This document shows positions 22,929-34,077 of a DNA stretch of 64,000 nt, piece by piece. The notes below the pieces were generated by a model, which saw nothing but the letters and a program-made list of their open reading frames with translations, was not told the origin of the DNA and searched no databases. Position 1 is the first letter of the stretch; each line of letters starts with the position of its first letter. The stretch comes from Lonicera japonica (lineage: Eukaryota; Streptophyta; Magnoliopsida; Dipsacales; Caprifoliaceae): contig CM038470.1 of assembly GCA_021464415.1 (NCBI GenBank), forward strand, positions 23,461,601 through 23,525,600. Reading direction: 5' to 3'. Made by a program: the position numbers and the translations under genes.

Positions 22929-23082
22929 TAACATGTGCCCTTAGGGCACGTGTTAAAATTACTATAAATAAAAATAATAAAATCTTGTACGAAAATCTAT
23001 GTCATATTTAATGCATGTTGAAAGTTAATTATTTTCAAAAATGGGTACTTAACATGTGCCCTTAGGGTACAAGTTAACATGA
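22929..23082 (-). mobile_element. MITE family copy A (about 155 bp)
   Basis: Ends carry AACATGTGCCCTTAGGGCAC-like palindromes. The core CATGCATTAAAT...TTTTCATACAAGATTTTATTA, read on the minus strand, matches the copies at 24042, 25902, 36629 and 36848. No coding capacity. Confidence 0.7.
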
Positions 23083-24041
23083 CGCATTAAAAAATAACTA
23101 TGAAATAAGTTACTAAATTTGTGTCCTTATATGTCAATATATTTTATTTATTTATTTGGCTTCTCACGAGATGTTCAGGCTAGTTTTTGGGTAACATAGA
23201 TTTTTGCAATTATTACAACTTAATATAAGGAGCTCCCAGCCGAACCGAAGCTGATCCCAATATGTTTTATTGCACGAAAAGGTGTATTCAATTTTTTATA
23301 TTCCCAAATTATCTCGTTTTATACACCCGAAAATAACTCAGTTTAAAAAAAAGACTACTTTCCCCACCTTTCGTCACAGTTTGATTTTTAAGAATTTCAA
23401 TTCCCTTTTTCTTGTCATAAAATTGAATGCTAAGTGTATTCGCATGTGTATATCTATTGAAACTAGCGTTTATAATAAATTCTCCAAAGCAGTCATTGAC
23501 TTTAAGAAGTCAAATTTGGCTTCCTAGGAATTTGGAATTTTGGGCTTAGTTTCAAGCAATCTTTTTTATTAGAAAATGTCAGCAAAAACTCAAACTATCA
23601 CACACCTACCTACCATCCTACCACCAAACATAAACTTGGTCTTGGTCTTACTTGGTATTATTTTAGGACTACTTAACATTTTCTTAAAAAATAATCATTA
23701 ATTCGATTTGCTGATGCGAGTTGACAAAATAAAATAAAACCCAGGCAATGTCATTTCCTCAAACACTTCAGTTTGATTTCTACTTAAAAAATATGCCAAA
23801 AATGATTCTCTTTCGTCTAAAATTAGAAATTCATTATTTTATTTTAAGATATTTTAAATTAAGAGTGTAAATTATTTTTTAAAAAACGTAATCAATGCAT
23901 GACATTTTATATTAATACTGAATAAATTATATTTTCAAGTATTAGTTGCGTTGAAATTAGTATATTTTTAAATATATGTAAAATTCAAACTAAATTTTTA
24001 TATAAGTATAAAAAGATAAGCTAGAGACCTAAAAAAGAAGA

Positions 24042-24202
24042 GTCATGTTAATGTGTGCCCTAAGAGCACAGGTAAAGAGCCCATTTTTAAAAATAATTAA
24101 CTCCTAACATGCATTAAATCTGACACAGATTCTCGTATAAGATTTGATTATTTTCATTTATAATAAGTTTAACATGTATTCTAAAAGTACGTACATGTTA
24201 TT
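24042..24202 (+). mobile_element. MITE family copy B
   Basis: TCATGTTAATGTGTGCCCTA at the left, then the shared core (AATAATTAACTCCTAACATG, CACAGATTCTCGTATAAGAT) and a degraded right end. Same orientation as copy C. Confidence 0.65.
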
Positions 24203-25901
24203 ATTTTCCAAAAAAGAGAAGGGCTGAGCTCCCAACTTTATATAAGAACGCGCGTTAAAAGGTAATTTACTTGGACAACAACAGTTAGGTTATCACATGG
24301 AATGTCCCAAAAGTATATTAATTATAAGCATTGTTATATATATGTACGCGCATCCATTTGATAAAGTGGATGACTAGATTATCATTTATCTCACCTTCAG
24401 GATCCACCTTAATCTGGAACATTTTTGGGAGGGAGATAGTAGTTTCATTCCCAACTAGAAAATTTGAAGACAGATTTTGATGCATTGAAAATATTGATTA
24501 TATATATATATAAATGTAAATATTGTTTCTTCATACGTGTATAATTGTATTAAATGCGCCAATATTGTTTCGTCAATCGCACTAATTTAGAATTATAACA
24601 TACCCTAGATTTAAGTAGCGTCTTCCACTCTTAAATTTTTTTTGGGTTTAATAAAAAAAAAAAATGCTTGCATTGAATGTTGAAATCTGGTAATTTTCTT
24701 CGAACTGACTGCCTATCTAAATAACTTTATTTAATCAAATATTTATGTAGTTTAATTTAATAAAGGGGTGGCAATTTTTAGTGCAATTTATTTTAACAAT
24801 CCTCAATCTATCACTTAAATATAATATTAAATTAATGGTAACTATATATATTCTTTAAATAATTAAATGTAGTTTAAATTTAGTGCAGCTGATAGATGGC
24901 GTACTTATTGTGTATTTTGGATGAGGTGGCAGTCAAACTTAGCAACTTGACAAAGCATTTGCTGAAACAAATCATATATAATATTCTTATCATGTGAGTA
25001 GCCATTGGGTTTGGTAGGTGGGAATAAGCAAATCTAGTGTCTAAGGCTAATTTTATTTACCATACAAACTTGGCTTTTTTCACCACTTAAATGAATTTTG
25101 TATCTATAATTTATGCATTTATCGTTATTTTTTCTTATATATATATTAGTAATACTCGTGTCTACCATACCAAAATAATAATAATAATTTTAATTTAGAA
25201 AAAATGATGTAGCGATAAGAAAAGAATGGACCTGAAGTAAGTTTGGCTAAATTAAAACTTGACTTATTTAAAAATGAGATTAACCCAATCCTAATTTTGG
25301 CATGAAAGATGACTAATTTTAAAAATGCGAAACTTCCGTATTTATTATATGGCTGAACTCAACATGTCTTAATATGCACCGATATATTGTAATTATATAG
25401 TATTACAAGAGTATTTAAAGAAAAACAATTATATACACAAGGTTGGTTTGGGTTCAATGGGCTAAATTTACCCAAATCTGAACTCAACCAAAATTTAAGT
25501 TGTATATGTATTACTTATACCTACCACAATTTAAAAACAAACACCTATTAAGGTTTGGTTGAAAACTCATTAGGCTATAATTTTTGTTATCCTAATTGCT
25601 GTATATTTTAAAGTAGTTTTGACATTTACCAAACTAAATGACATGGTTCATACTTTTTGAGTTTACCATATTAGTAATATCCATAATTTGAGTTATCTTC
25701 GCTTTGCTAATCCTTTGAGTCCTTCACACCCCCCCCCCCCCCCCCCACCAATAGGGTTTATTTAATGGATAACTCAAACTATTAGTAAAACAATAATATC
25801 TTAAATTATAGATATTATTGAAAGGATAACTAAAAAAAACTCATTATACACTTATTGCCAAGTTTTTTTACTTTTGCAATAGCATTGATTTATTTTAAGG
25901 G

Positions 25902-26044
25902 CCATGTTAACGTGTGTCCTAAGGGCACATGTTAAGTACCTATTTTTGAAAATAATTAACTCCCACTATGCATTAAATATAGCACAGATTCTCATACAAG
26001 ATTTTGTTATTTTCATTTATAGTAGCTTTAACATGTGCCCTAAT
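25902..26044 (+). mobile_element. MITE family copy C
   Basis: Best preserved with copy A: CCATGTTAACGTGTGTCCTA at the left, core AAATAATTAACTCCCA...CACAGATTCTCATACAAGAT, and TTTAACATGTGCCCTAA at the right. Confidence 0.7.
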
Positions 26045-26761
26045 TTCCTTATTTTAAAATCTACCATTCATAAAGTATCATAAATTATAAATATACACCA
26101 ATTAAAACTTATTTACTTTTTTTTTCATATATTATTTCAAATTGTGAAGTCTCATTCATTGTAACACATACAAAGTATTCAAATAATATTTTTTTTAAAT
26201 AAACAACTCATTTCTTTTTCTAATAAATTAAAAGGATACATACATGTTACTTATTTAAATGAAAATTGTCGTTTATCTTATTACATAAATCAATCAGATC
26301 AAATAACTTATCCAAACAAAATTATGGCCTTGCAAGTATTAAAAACATACATTAAAAAAAAGAGCAAATAAAAAATAACTAATTATCCATAGATAAATGA
26401 ACTGTAAAGGTTATTATATTACAATTTTCATAATTCAAAATATGAAAAGAAAAAAAATGTTATGTCCACCTTATGTGGTGGTTGTATTCCACCTATTTAT
26501 ACATTTTATTGTGGTGGTTGTAAAATTATATAAAAAAACAAAAGTTGTATTATAAAATATCATTAAAAAAATCACGAAAATGAAATTTATACCCATCCTT
26601 TTATTCCTCATTTTAAACTTATCCATTCTAAAAGATTTTAATTTGATACAGACTTTTATATCTCTTTGTTACTTTTTTTGTAAAGAGAAAAAAATAATTT
26701 ACCATCATTTTTTACTAATAGTTAGCAAAATATAAAGTAACTCAAAATTGTTCTGTAAAAT

Positions 26762-28291
26762 TGTGAGAATCCGCAAATGCAACCCCTGGGTCTCGCTCCC
26801 GTCCTTGGGCGTCTGAAACGTCGGAGAGGATTCCGTCGTTCCATTTGCTTCTTTTCGATTAGGTCTCTATGTCGAGTGTCTCCTTATCCTATTTCTAGAT
26901 GCAAGGGGTTCGTTCAGAGTCCCCAGTATATTTTACGAGAAAACGGACAAAAAGGGTTGTGTAAGAGGAAATGTTATAAATAAGCATCTCTTTACACATT
27001 TGTCTACGAAACTAGGGTTTTATAGGGTTCGAAAATTATGTTACAGATTGGGAAGGTATTAAGCACCCGTTCCGCCCTTTCGATCTCTGGTGGTCTTATA
27101 TGTTTATTTTATATTGAAAAACTTGGATGCTTTTACTGACAGTCTACTACTTTCCAAGTGAAAACTCTAATTTTTGGGAAAAGCGGGGAAAGGGATAAAA
27201 ATCTTTGTGTTCCGAGATCTAATGTTTTATTTTGAAAGACGTAAATATAAGTGACAAAAGTTGTTTTACTTTAGAGAGAGTTTCCCTTTTTATTTCTCAG
27301 ATAACGACGGTTTTTCTCAGATTTTGACTTATTTTGGAAAAGTTTGGATCTTGTATCAGAACTATTTTAATATGGAATTAAAACTCTTAAGGGGAGTTCT
27401 ACCAGACATATCACAGTCTATAAAAGAGATAGGATATACTGGGTTTTTTATTCCTAAGTAGGTTTTACTGGTCCGGGTTTTGAAAACAGAATTTTATCCG
27501 GGTGATAATGTACTTACTCTTCTGATTTTACAAATGATTTTATCAGGGTCTTTTATTTTAAAAACAGTAGACTATTTGTAACTTGGCAATAAGTTCATTC
27601 AAATAAACGTGAAAAAAATAATAGAAGTAAAACAAGTACACAGATATTTAATGTTAAATACTAAAAGAGACTTTCTTTACCTTCCCGACGAGAATAATAA
27701 TAAGAAAGAAAATATAATACGGCAGAGAGATCTCTGACGATAATAATCTTTTCATTCTTCAGATATTTTCGAGAATTCAATTCCTGAGACGAGACACGTC
27801 GAGTGTCGAGAATAGATTCGATATTTCTTCAGACATAAAATGATAATCGAGAATGCTTGACGAAATACTAGAAAATCAGATATAAGCCAATAATTTCTTC
27901 AATCCCAAGTTACCGCCCTGAACCCTTGGGGGTGTTGGCTTATTTATAGTAGTGGAGAGTCATTGTCGCGCGACACTTCCCCAAAAAGGGCATGTGTCGC
28001 GTGACAATGTGTACCATGTCGCGCGACAAACGGCTGAAATGATGTTTCTGACAGACTGATGTGTCAGAGAGTGGATGGTCTGTGTCAGGGGGGATTGTCG
28101 CGCGACACAATGTAGTATGTCGCGCGACATACTCCTTTGTCGTGCGACATTTCTCTTTAAAAACAGGTTTGTTTGCCCAACAGAACCTTTCGGGACAGTT
28201 TCGGGTGCTCGGGTGGGTCCTGAATTCCAAAAACAGTACTTCTCGAATGTTATTAGGGTTTTTGCGGGAGTCACGGATCGGGGTGTCTACA
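26762..28291. mobile_element. Solo LTR, 1530 bp, with perfect 5-bp TSD
   Basis: Starts TGTGAGAATCC and ends GGTGTCTACA, flanked by AAAAT at 26757-26761 and AAAAT at 28292-28296. TG...CA ends plus a 5-bp duplication, with no internal retroelement region, indicate a solo LTR left by recombination between the LTRs of one element. GGGAAGGTATTAAGCACCC at about 27051 resembles a conserved LTR segment in some large Ty3/gypsy (Tat-like) elements, but the lineage is only a guess. Small open frames inside are not real genes. Confidence 0.82.
27966..28148. repeat. Cluster of six TGTCGCGCGACA palindromes
   Basis: Near 27966, 27995, 28018, 28097, 28118 and 28138 the 10-12-bp palindrome GTCGCGCGAC (variants GTCGCGTGAC, GTCGTGCGAC) recurs with irregular 20-80-bp spacing, in an otherwise AT-rich LTR. 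The motifs are dense in CG dinucleotides. Irregular spacing and unrelated spacers exclude a CRISPR array. Confidence 0.9.
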
Positions 28292-28432
28292 AAAATTAAT
28301 TTAGATGGATGTGTAAAAATTTGATAATATGTCTAAATAACCAGACAATTTTAATGGATATTTTATTTATTACGTAAAATGAAAATAAATTTACTAACAA
28401 TTATTTTAAACTATTTAGACTTAATATATTGA

Positions 28433-29270
28433 CAGGGGCGATGCTTTTGGGGTGGAGGGGTGCAATTGATCCTTCTTGATTTTCATTTTGTTTTTTTACT
28501 AAATATGGGGTATTTTTTTAAAAATAAAAAATTATATAGGAACCTACGTGTAGAACTTTATACTTCAGCATATCTAATTGTAAATTTGACCTTAAGAATA
28601 TGCCATTTGATTCTTGTTGCATATCGAAGTTTAAACTTTAGGGTCATTTAAAAGTTTAAATTTCACTTAAATTCTCTTGCAGACTCTATTTCATTCATCG
28701 GATCATATTTTATTTTCTCTGTTGTTTTCTCTTATTTTACTTGTTTATTTTTTCTTTTTGCTTGCTTAGTTGCTTTGCACATTTGTCTCTACCGGCTCCC
28801 TCCACCATCTGTCACATGCCATATGTTAGTCTATTTCTTAATCTTTCTTAATGTTAGGTGTATTTATTTATTAATATTAGTTATATTTCTTAATATTAGG
28901 TTGATTTCTTAATCAATTGTCTTATATTAGTTATGTTCTTGATTAATCTCATAATATTATGTCTATGTTAGATTAATTGAAGAATTGATAGTGATTAATC
29001 AATATTAGGTTTATTTATGGAATAATTGATTAATTGCATAATATTAGGTTTACTTCTTTATTAATTGATTAATTTCATAATATTAGGTGATTTAAGCCTA
29101 AACCCTTATTTTTGTATTTTTTTGTATTAATTTCGTATGAAATCCCATAGAATGTTGGTTATTTATAGTATTAATGCAATGCTTGCATTAAAATTTTATG
29201 GCTTTAAATTTATATTTTTGTGTGCTTTAAATCCCCTCCCCCCTTGATTGAATTCTTCACTTCGCCACTA
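28433..29270. mobile_element. Decayed hAT-like element, about 838 bp
   Basis: CAGGGGCGA at the left and the complement of TAGTGGCGAA at the right resemble hAT termini. Flanks TATATTGA and TATATAAA agree at 6 of 8 positions. The interior has diverged tandem words (ATAATATTAGGTTTA, TTGATTAATT) at 28830-29095. No transposase. Confidence 0.5.
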
Positions 29271-29276
29271 TATATA

Positions 29277-29951
29277 AACAAATAACATAATAGGCTACAT
29301 GCCAGAGTAAGATTACCATACTATATGAAAGAGATTTTAAAAAATACTCAACATAACTTAAAGGCTAGTATTCATATATTTTTAATAATTATCATTATTA
29401 TGTCAAAAAAAATCAAAATAAAACATGGACATTCCAAGTTCAAGTTTTACTAATTGTAGGTGCAACAATTTTCTCTAATTATTAACGTAACATTACTAAC
29501 TTTTATAATAATAATAATAATTATTATTTGGAAAAACACAAATCTTATTGAATTTATATGATATTATTTTTTATTTCACTATAGAAAAAAATAATGCTTC
29601 GATTTATTCTTCCAAGCTTTTGCAATTATCTTTGTGCTCCAAAATATTAAAATTTAATATATTAACAAATAATATAATGGGTTACATGATAGAATAAGAT
29701 TATCGTACCATATGAAATACATTTTAAAAAATACTTAAAATAACCTAAATGCTCGTGTTCATTTATTTTTAATAATTACTATTACTATGTCAAAGAAAAA
29801 TTCGAAAGAAAACATGGACGTTCCAAGTTCAAGTTTTATCAATTTCAAGTGTAACAGTTTTCTCCGGCCTGTTAATGTAATAATAATGACTTTTTATTAT
29901 TATTAAGGAAAACACAAATCGCATTGAATTTATATGATATGATATTTTATT
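29277..29951. repeat. Diverged tandem duplication, two units of about 300 bp
   Basis: Unit 1 (29277-29579) and unit 2 (29664-29951) share ordered text: ACAAATAAYATAATGG, AAAACATGGAC, TTCCAAGTTCAAGTTTTA and ACACAAATC...TTGAATTTATATGATAT. Offset is about 385 bp. Unit 2 is interrupted at its end by a Mutator-like insertion. Confidence 0.8.
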
Positions 29952-30424
29952 GAGTAAATTACACCAGTGACCACTAAACTATTGAGTTGTTTTAATTTAC
30001 TCACTAAACTATTAATTTTTTAATTCACCCACTGAACTACTTAGTTATTTCAATTTACCCACTAAACTCTTAGTTGTTTCGATTTACCCACTATACTATT
30101 AATCGTTTCAATTTACCCACTATATTATACAATCTTTTTCTAGCAATAGAACACTCATTTCCTCTAATAATTCCCACCATAATGAAACACACAATGTATA
30201 AAATTGAGCAACTTTGGTTATTTTATAACTAAAATGACCAAAATAAATTAAATGAAGTCAATTAATAGTTCAGTTGCTAAAATGAAACAACTGAATAGTT
30301 TAGTGGGTGAATCGAAGTAAATTGAAACAACTGCACAATTAAGCGGATAAATTGAAACAATTAATAGTTTAGTGGTTAAATTGTAAAAACTTAATAGTTT
30401 AGTGATATCGGATGTAATTTACTC
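29952..30424. mobile_element. Mutator-like MITE, 473 bp, perfect 9-bp TSD
   Basis: GAGTAAATTACA...GACCACTAAACTAT faces its complement ending TGTAATTTACTC, with 9-bp duplications TATTTTATT at 29943-29951 and 30425-30433. The interior is built of repeated TTTAGTGGGTAAATTGAAAC-like words on both strands. No coding capacity. The TIR is related to that of the next element. Confidence 0.88.
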
Positions 30425-30489
30425 TATTTTATTTTTTATTTCACTAAATGGATATATATTCTTTAAATATAATAAGATAATAAAGTATT

Positions 30490-31616
30490 GAGTAAATACT
30501 ATCAATGGTCACTGAACTATCGGCCAATTTTACCAATGTCCACTAAACTTTATTTTATTACAATCGGATCATTAAACTTTTAAAAAGTGCTACTATTAGC
30601 TACTCCGTCAAATCCCACCATTAAAAGTTAACGGAGCCAAGTCATGTGTTAAAATCTAGGGGCATTTAAGTCATTTTGCTTTTTTTTTCTTTTCCTTTTT
30701 TCCTTTTTTCCTTTTCTTTTCTTTTCTTTTCTTTCTTTCTTCCCCCTTTTTCCTTTTATTTTCTTTCTTTCATCTCCTTCTTCTTCCTCTTCCGAGCTGT
30801 TGCTTCTTCTTCTTCCGAACTGCTGCTTCTTCTTCTTCTTCTTTCGAGCTGCTACTGCTTCTTTTTCGTCATCTTCTTCTTCCGAGCTGCTGCTTATTCT
30901 TCTTCACTATTCTCAAAACCTCACTATCAATTTCACTTTCAAAATTCTCCTTCTTCTTCTTTTTTCTTTCCATTTTTGCTCAATTCATCTCTAAATAAAT
31001 CAAATAGCAATTGATCCATACACACACAGAGGATTTTGGTCCCGCAAAAATTTCTCTCTCTCTGCTATTTTTCTCTTTCTATCTCCTCTCCTCCATACAC
31101 ACACAAACAGAGGATTTTGGAAAAAGGGTTAGGATTTCTCTAAACAAAGGACTCGGTACTGGTGGTTCCGGTAGTGGTTATGGCGGTGGTGCAACAGTGA
31201 GGCGAGGAGGAGTGCACTAAGGACGGTGATGGTGATGAAGGGTGGGGGGGGTATGTCGTCGGTGGTGGCGGAGATGAGAGGTGGGGACGGAAGAAGAAGA
31301 AGAAGAAGCTCGGAGGAAGAAGAAGAAGAAGCAGCTCAGAGGAGGAAGAAGAAGGAGAAAAAAGAAAGAAAAGGAAAAAGGGAGAAGAAAGAAATAAAAG
31401 AAAAGGAAAAAAGGAAAAGAAAAAAAAGCAAAATAACTTAAATGCCCCTAGATTTTAACACATGACATGGCTCCGTTAATTTTAACAGTGGGATTTAACT
31501 GAGTGGCTAATGGTAGCACTTTTTAAAAGTTTAATAGTCCGATTGTAACAACATGAAGTTCAGTGGCCATTGGTAAAATTGGCCGATAGTTTAGTGGCCA
31601 TTGATAGTATTTACTC
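30490..31616. mobile_element. Mutator-like element with TIRs near 200 bp and captured-looking core, 1127 bp
   Basis: Flanked by 9-bp duplications TAAAGTATT (30481-30489, 31617-31625). TIRs of about 190-210 bp begin GAGTAAATACTATCAATGG and stay highly similar. Complementarity continues into pyrimidine/purine-rich arms (CTT/GAA repeats), leaving a central unique part, about 30900-31260. That centre contains two tandem copies of CCATACACACACA...GAGGATTTTGG (31015 and 31094) and a G-rich stretch, possibly a captured host leader sequence (Pack-MULE-like). Open frames at 30676-31014 and 31226-31441 are Ser/Phe or Arg/Lys/Glu low-complexity translations of the arms and probably not genes. Confidence 0.88.
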
Positions 31617-32235
31617 TAAAGTATTAATTGGTTTATTTCACTAAATCAATTATAAATATTTCATTTGTTAAATATTTCTCATATGATAAGATTTTTCTTA
31701 AAATAATTTATATTTTTTTGATATATATAATTAAATTATTGTAAAATACAATTTAGTAGGGAGATGAAAATATGTAAACAATCTAATTTTATAAATAAAT
31801 GTTTAATTTAATGGATAAAGTTATATTAAGAATTTTGTTATTTTTTAAATATTATTGTATTCATTGGCAAATTAAACAGAAACCCATCATTATCATTTAT
31901 ATTGCAAATATGCCATAATAATCCTGAGTCATTATATCAGAACATAAACATTCGTATTAAATCTTGGCCACCAGTTGAGAACATAAAGAGTCATACTATA
32001 TCAGGACTGACTTGATTTATTAATAGTTATATTTATTAGATAAAGTTGTGTTTATAATGTTATTGATCTAAATATATGTTGAGGTTTTGCGTATTAGTTA
32101 ATTATATAAATTAAAACTATCTTTAAAGAAAATAAAATACAACACAATAACATAATTAAAATTATAATCACTAAGTCATAAAATTATTATCTAACTAGTA
32201 GAGGATAAATCTTATAAAGTTTTTATAAAAGCAGG

Positions 32236-32870
32236 GTTTGTTTGAAAAAGAGTTTTGCAAAAGAATTAAAGAATAATATTTTTGTAAATTAAGGGCCTAT
32301 ATTTGACAAAACTCCAAAAGGAGTACAAAGTTAACTTTGTAGTAGATTTTTATAATATGTTTTATGTAATTTTTTATGAAGTTGTGCAAAATTAAGTTTG
32401 CACTATATGTTTTTTAGTATAATATTATAAACAAGTGTGTAATTGACAGTGCTTTAGAATAATTTCAACAAATTACATATTTAAAGCTCATTTAGTAATA
32501 AAATATACATGATAATTTTTTCAGAGTTATGCAAAATTATGTTTGCACTCCTTATTTTTAAAAACATTATTATGTAATTGGGTTTATTTGATATTGTTTT
32601 AAAGTTTTATGAGTGAAACGTAAGAATATACTTGTTAAAAATATAAATACATCATGCAAAACAAATTTGCATTAAATTTTTTGGATTGCAAAGTTAAGTT
32701 TGAACAAAGCTCAATTTTGTGCAAAGTTAAGTTTGTATAAAATACAATTTTAATCAAAAACCCTCATTTTAAAAAATAATTAATAAATAGGCCCTTATTT
32801 CCAGCAAATATTATTCGCTTGATTTTTTACAAAAAATACTGTCAAATAAGACTTTTTACCCCATTTCCAA
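32236..32870. repeat. Dispersed repeat of about 630 bp, copy 1
   Basis: It shares ordered sequence with 42971-43568: CAAAGTTAACTTTG, TTATGCAAAATTAAGTTTGCA, TTAATAAAATATACATRATAATTTTTTC, ACACATCATACAAAA and a closing TTTTTACC. The motif GCAAARTTAAGTTTG recurs four or more times within each copy. No terminal repeat was identified and there is no coding capacity. Confidence 0.7.
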
Positions 32871-33950
32871 TTATAAAAATTGAAAAGAATGAGACTAATT
32901 CTAAACCAAGGAGAGTACCTACTTCATCTTGATACATGTAGTATCATTTGGACCATACTTCACACCAACATCTTTTCTTCACTTAAAGTCAAATGCACAC
33001 ACAATACACAAGTTTCCCATATTTTCCTTAAAAGCTTAATTTATTTTTTTCATATTTGCTCCAAAGTCAAGTCGCAAATTACAAAAATAAATAAATAATA
33101 AGTCACACAACATAAATACCCAATTTTCTTATCATATATATCCATTCAAGACTTAAAAGTTTAATGCCAAGAACTATTATTTTTATATACCTTTAAAATT
33201 ATGAGTCATCATATTATATGATGTGATCGATGTATTTAACTTATAGTAGTTCGATCTTTTACTAGATTAAAATACTGTTAGTTATGCTTTATTCGATTGA
33301 AATTTGAGATTATTAACTTTAAGTATTTTTTATATCGTCCCCGGTCACTAATTCTTTCTTATTTTTGCTCACGTAACCAACTGCATGAGGGAAGTTTGTC
33401 ATAGAATTAAAAAAATAGCAAACCAAATAGTATTAAAGACAAAATGAAGAATATAACCCAATGTTTATTTAATTTCCCGTTTTGATGGGAAGATTGCAGA
33501 GTAATCCAATTAACAAAAGGCCAAAAATTGAGGCTTTGAGCCGACCCAAACTCCTCCCCCTATTCCAAAGCGATAAAGTGTCTTTCAAAGAATGGAATAT
33601 AATTTTTCGTATTTACCAAAATACAATACCCATACAAGAAGTGCTCATCAAAGGCATCTAGTATGAGCAATCACAGTAGGTATGGATTATTCTTTCGAAG
33701 AAAGAATATAATTTTTCGTATTTACCATACCTTTTGTCATTATGAAAAAAAATTAATAGACAAACTTAAGCTAATATGGTAGAGACATATTAAACTTACA
33801 ATATGCCTAAATTTTACTAATACAACTTTCATTCATTTGTATGACTCATATATATGTCCTAAACTCGTACAAAAAAATATTATATATATATATATATATA
33901 TTTTGTGTATGACTCAAAAAAAAAATTATTTATACTACGAGTGTGTGATT

Positions 33951-34077
33951 CATACAAGTGTGGCTCACTTGTATGAAATTATATATATATAATCTTCCAT
34001 AGATCTGTCGCAAAGAGTTAACGAATACAATAAAATAAATAAATAAAGGCTTCATACAAGTGTGGCTTGCTTGTATG
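33951..34077. repeat. Pair of CATACAAG hairpins
   Basis: CATACAAGTG-TGGCT-CACTTGTATG (33951-33975) is a perfect 10-bp stem with a 5-base loop. A second version, CATACAAG...CTTGTATG, lies at 34053-34077, about 100 bases on. Similar TGTATGACTCATA words precede them. Confidence 0.75.

Larger units (their letters stand above)
21987..26760. other. Gene-free repeat-rich region
   Basis: No protein gene. It contains an (AT)n microsatellite (22236-22259), three copies of a roughly 155-bp MITE (listed separately), an 18-C run (25729-25746) and possible SINE debris on the minus strand at 22735-22805. Open frames here are short and low-complexity. Confidence 0.45.

Noticed and set aside
27966..28148. 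CRISPR array
   Set aside because: The repeated unit is a 10-12-bp palindrome with irregular spacing inside a plant LTR; there are no uniform spacers.
27940..28324. Overlapping frames of 74-104 codons with repeated Cys-Arg-Ala/Ser-Arg-Asp words
   Set aside because: The repetition comes from the TGTCGCGCGACA palindromes read in different frames; non-coding LTR sequence.
30676..31441. Ser/Phe-rich and Arg/Lys/Glu-rich frames as genes
   Set aside because: They translate the CTT/GAA-rich inverted arms of a Mutator-like element; low complexity on both strands.
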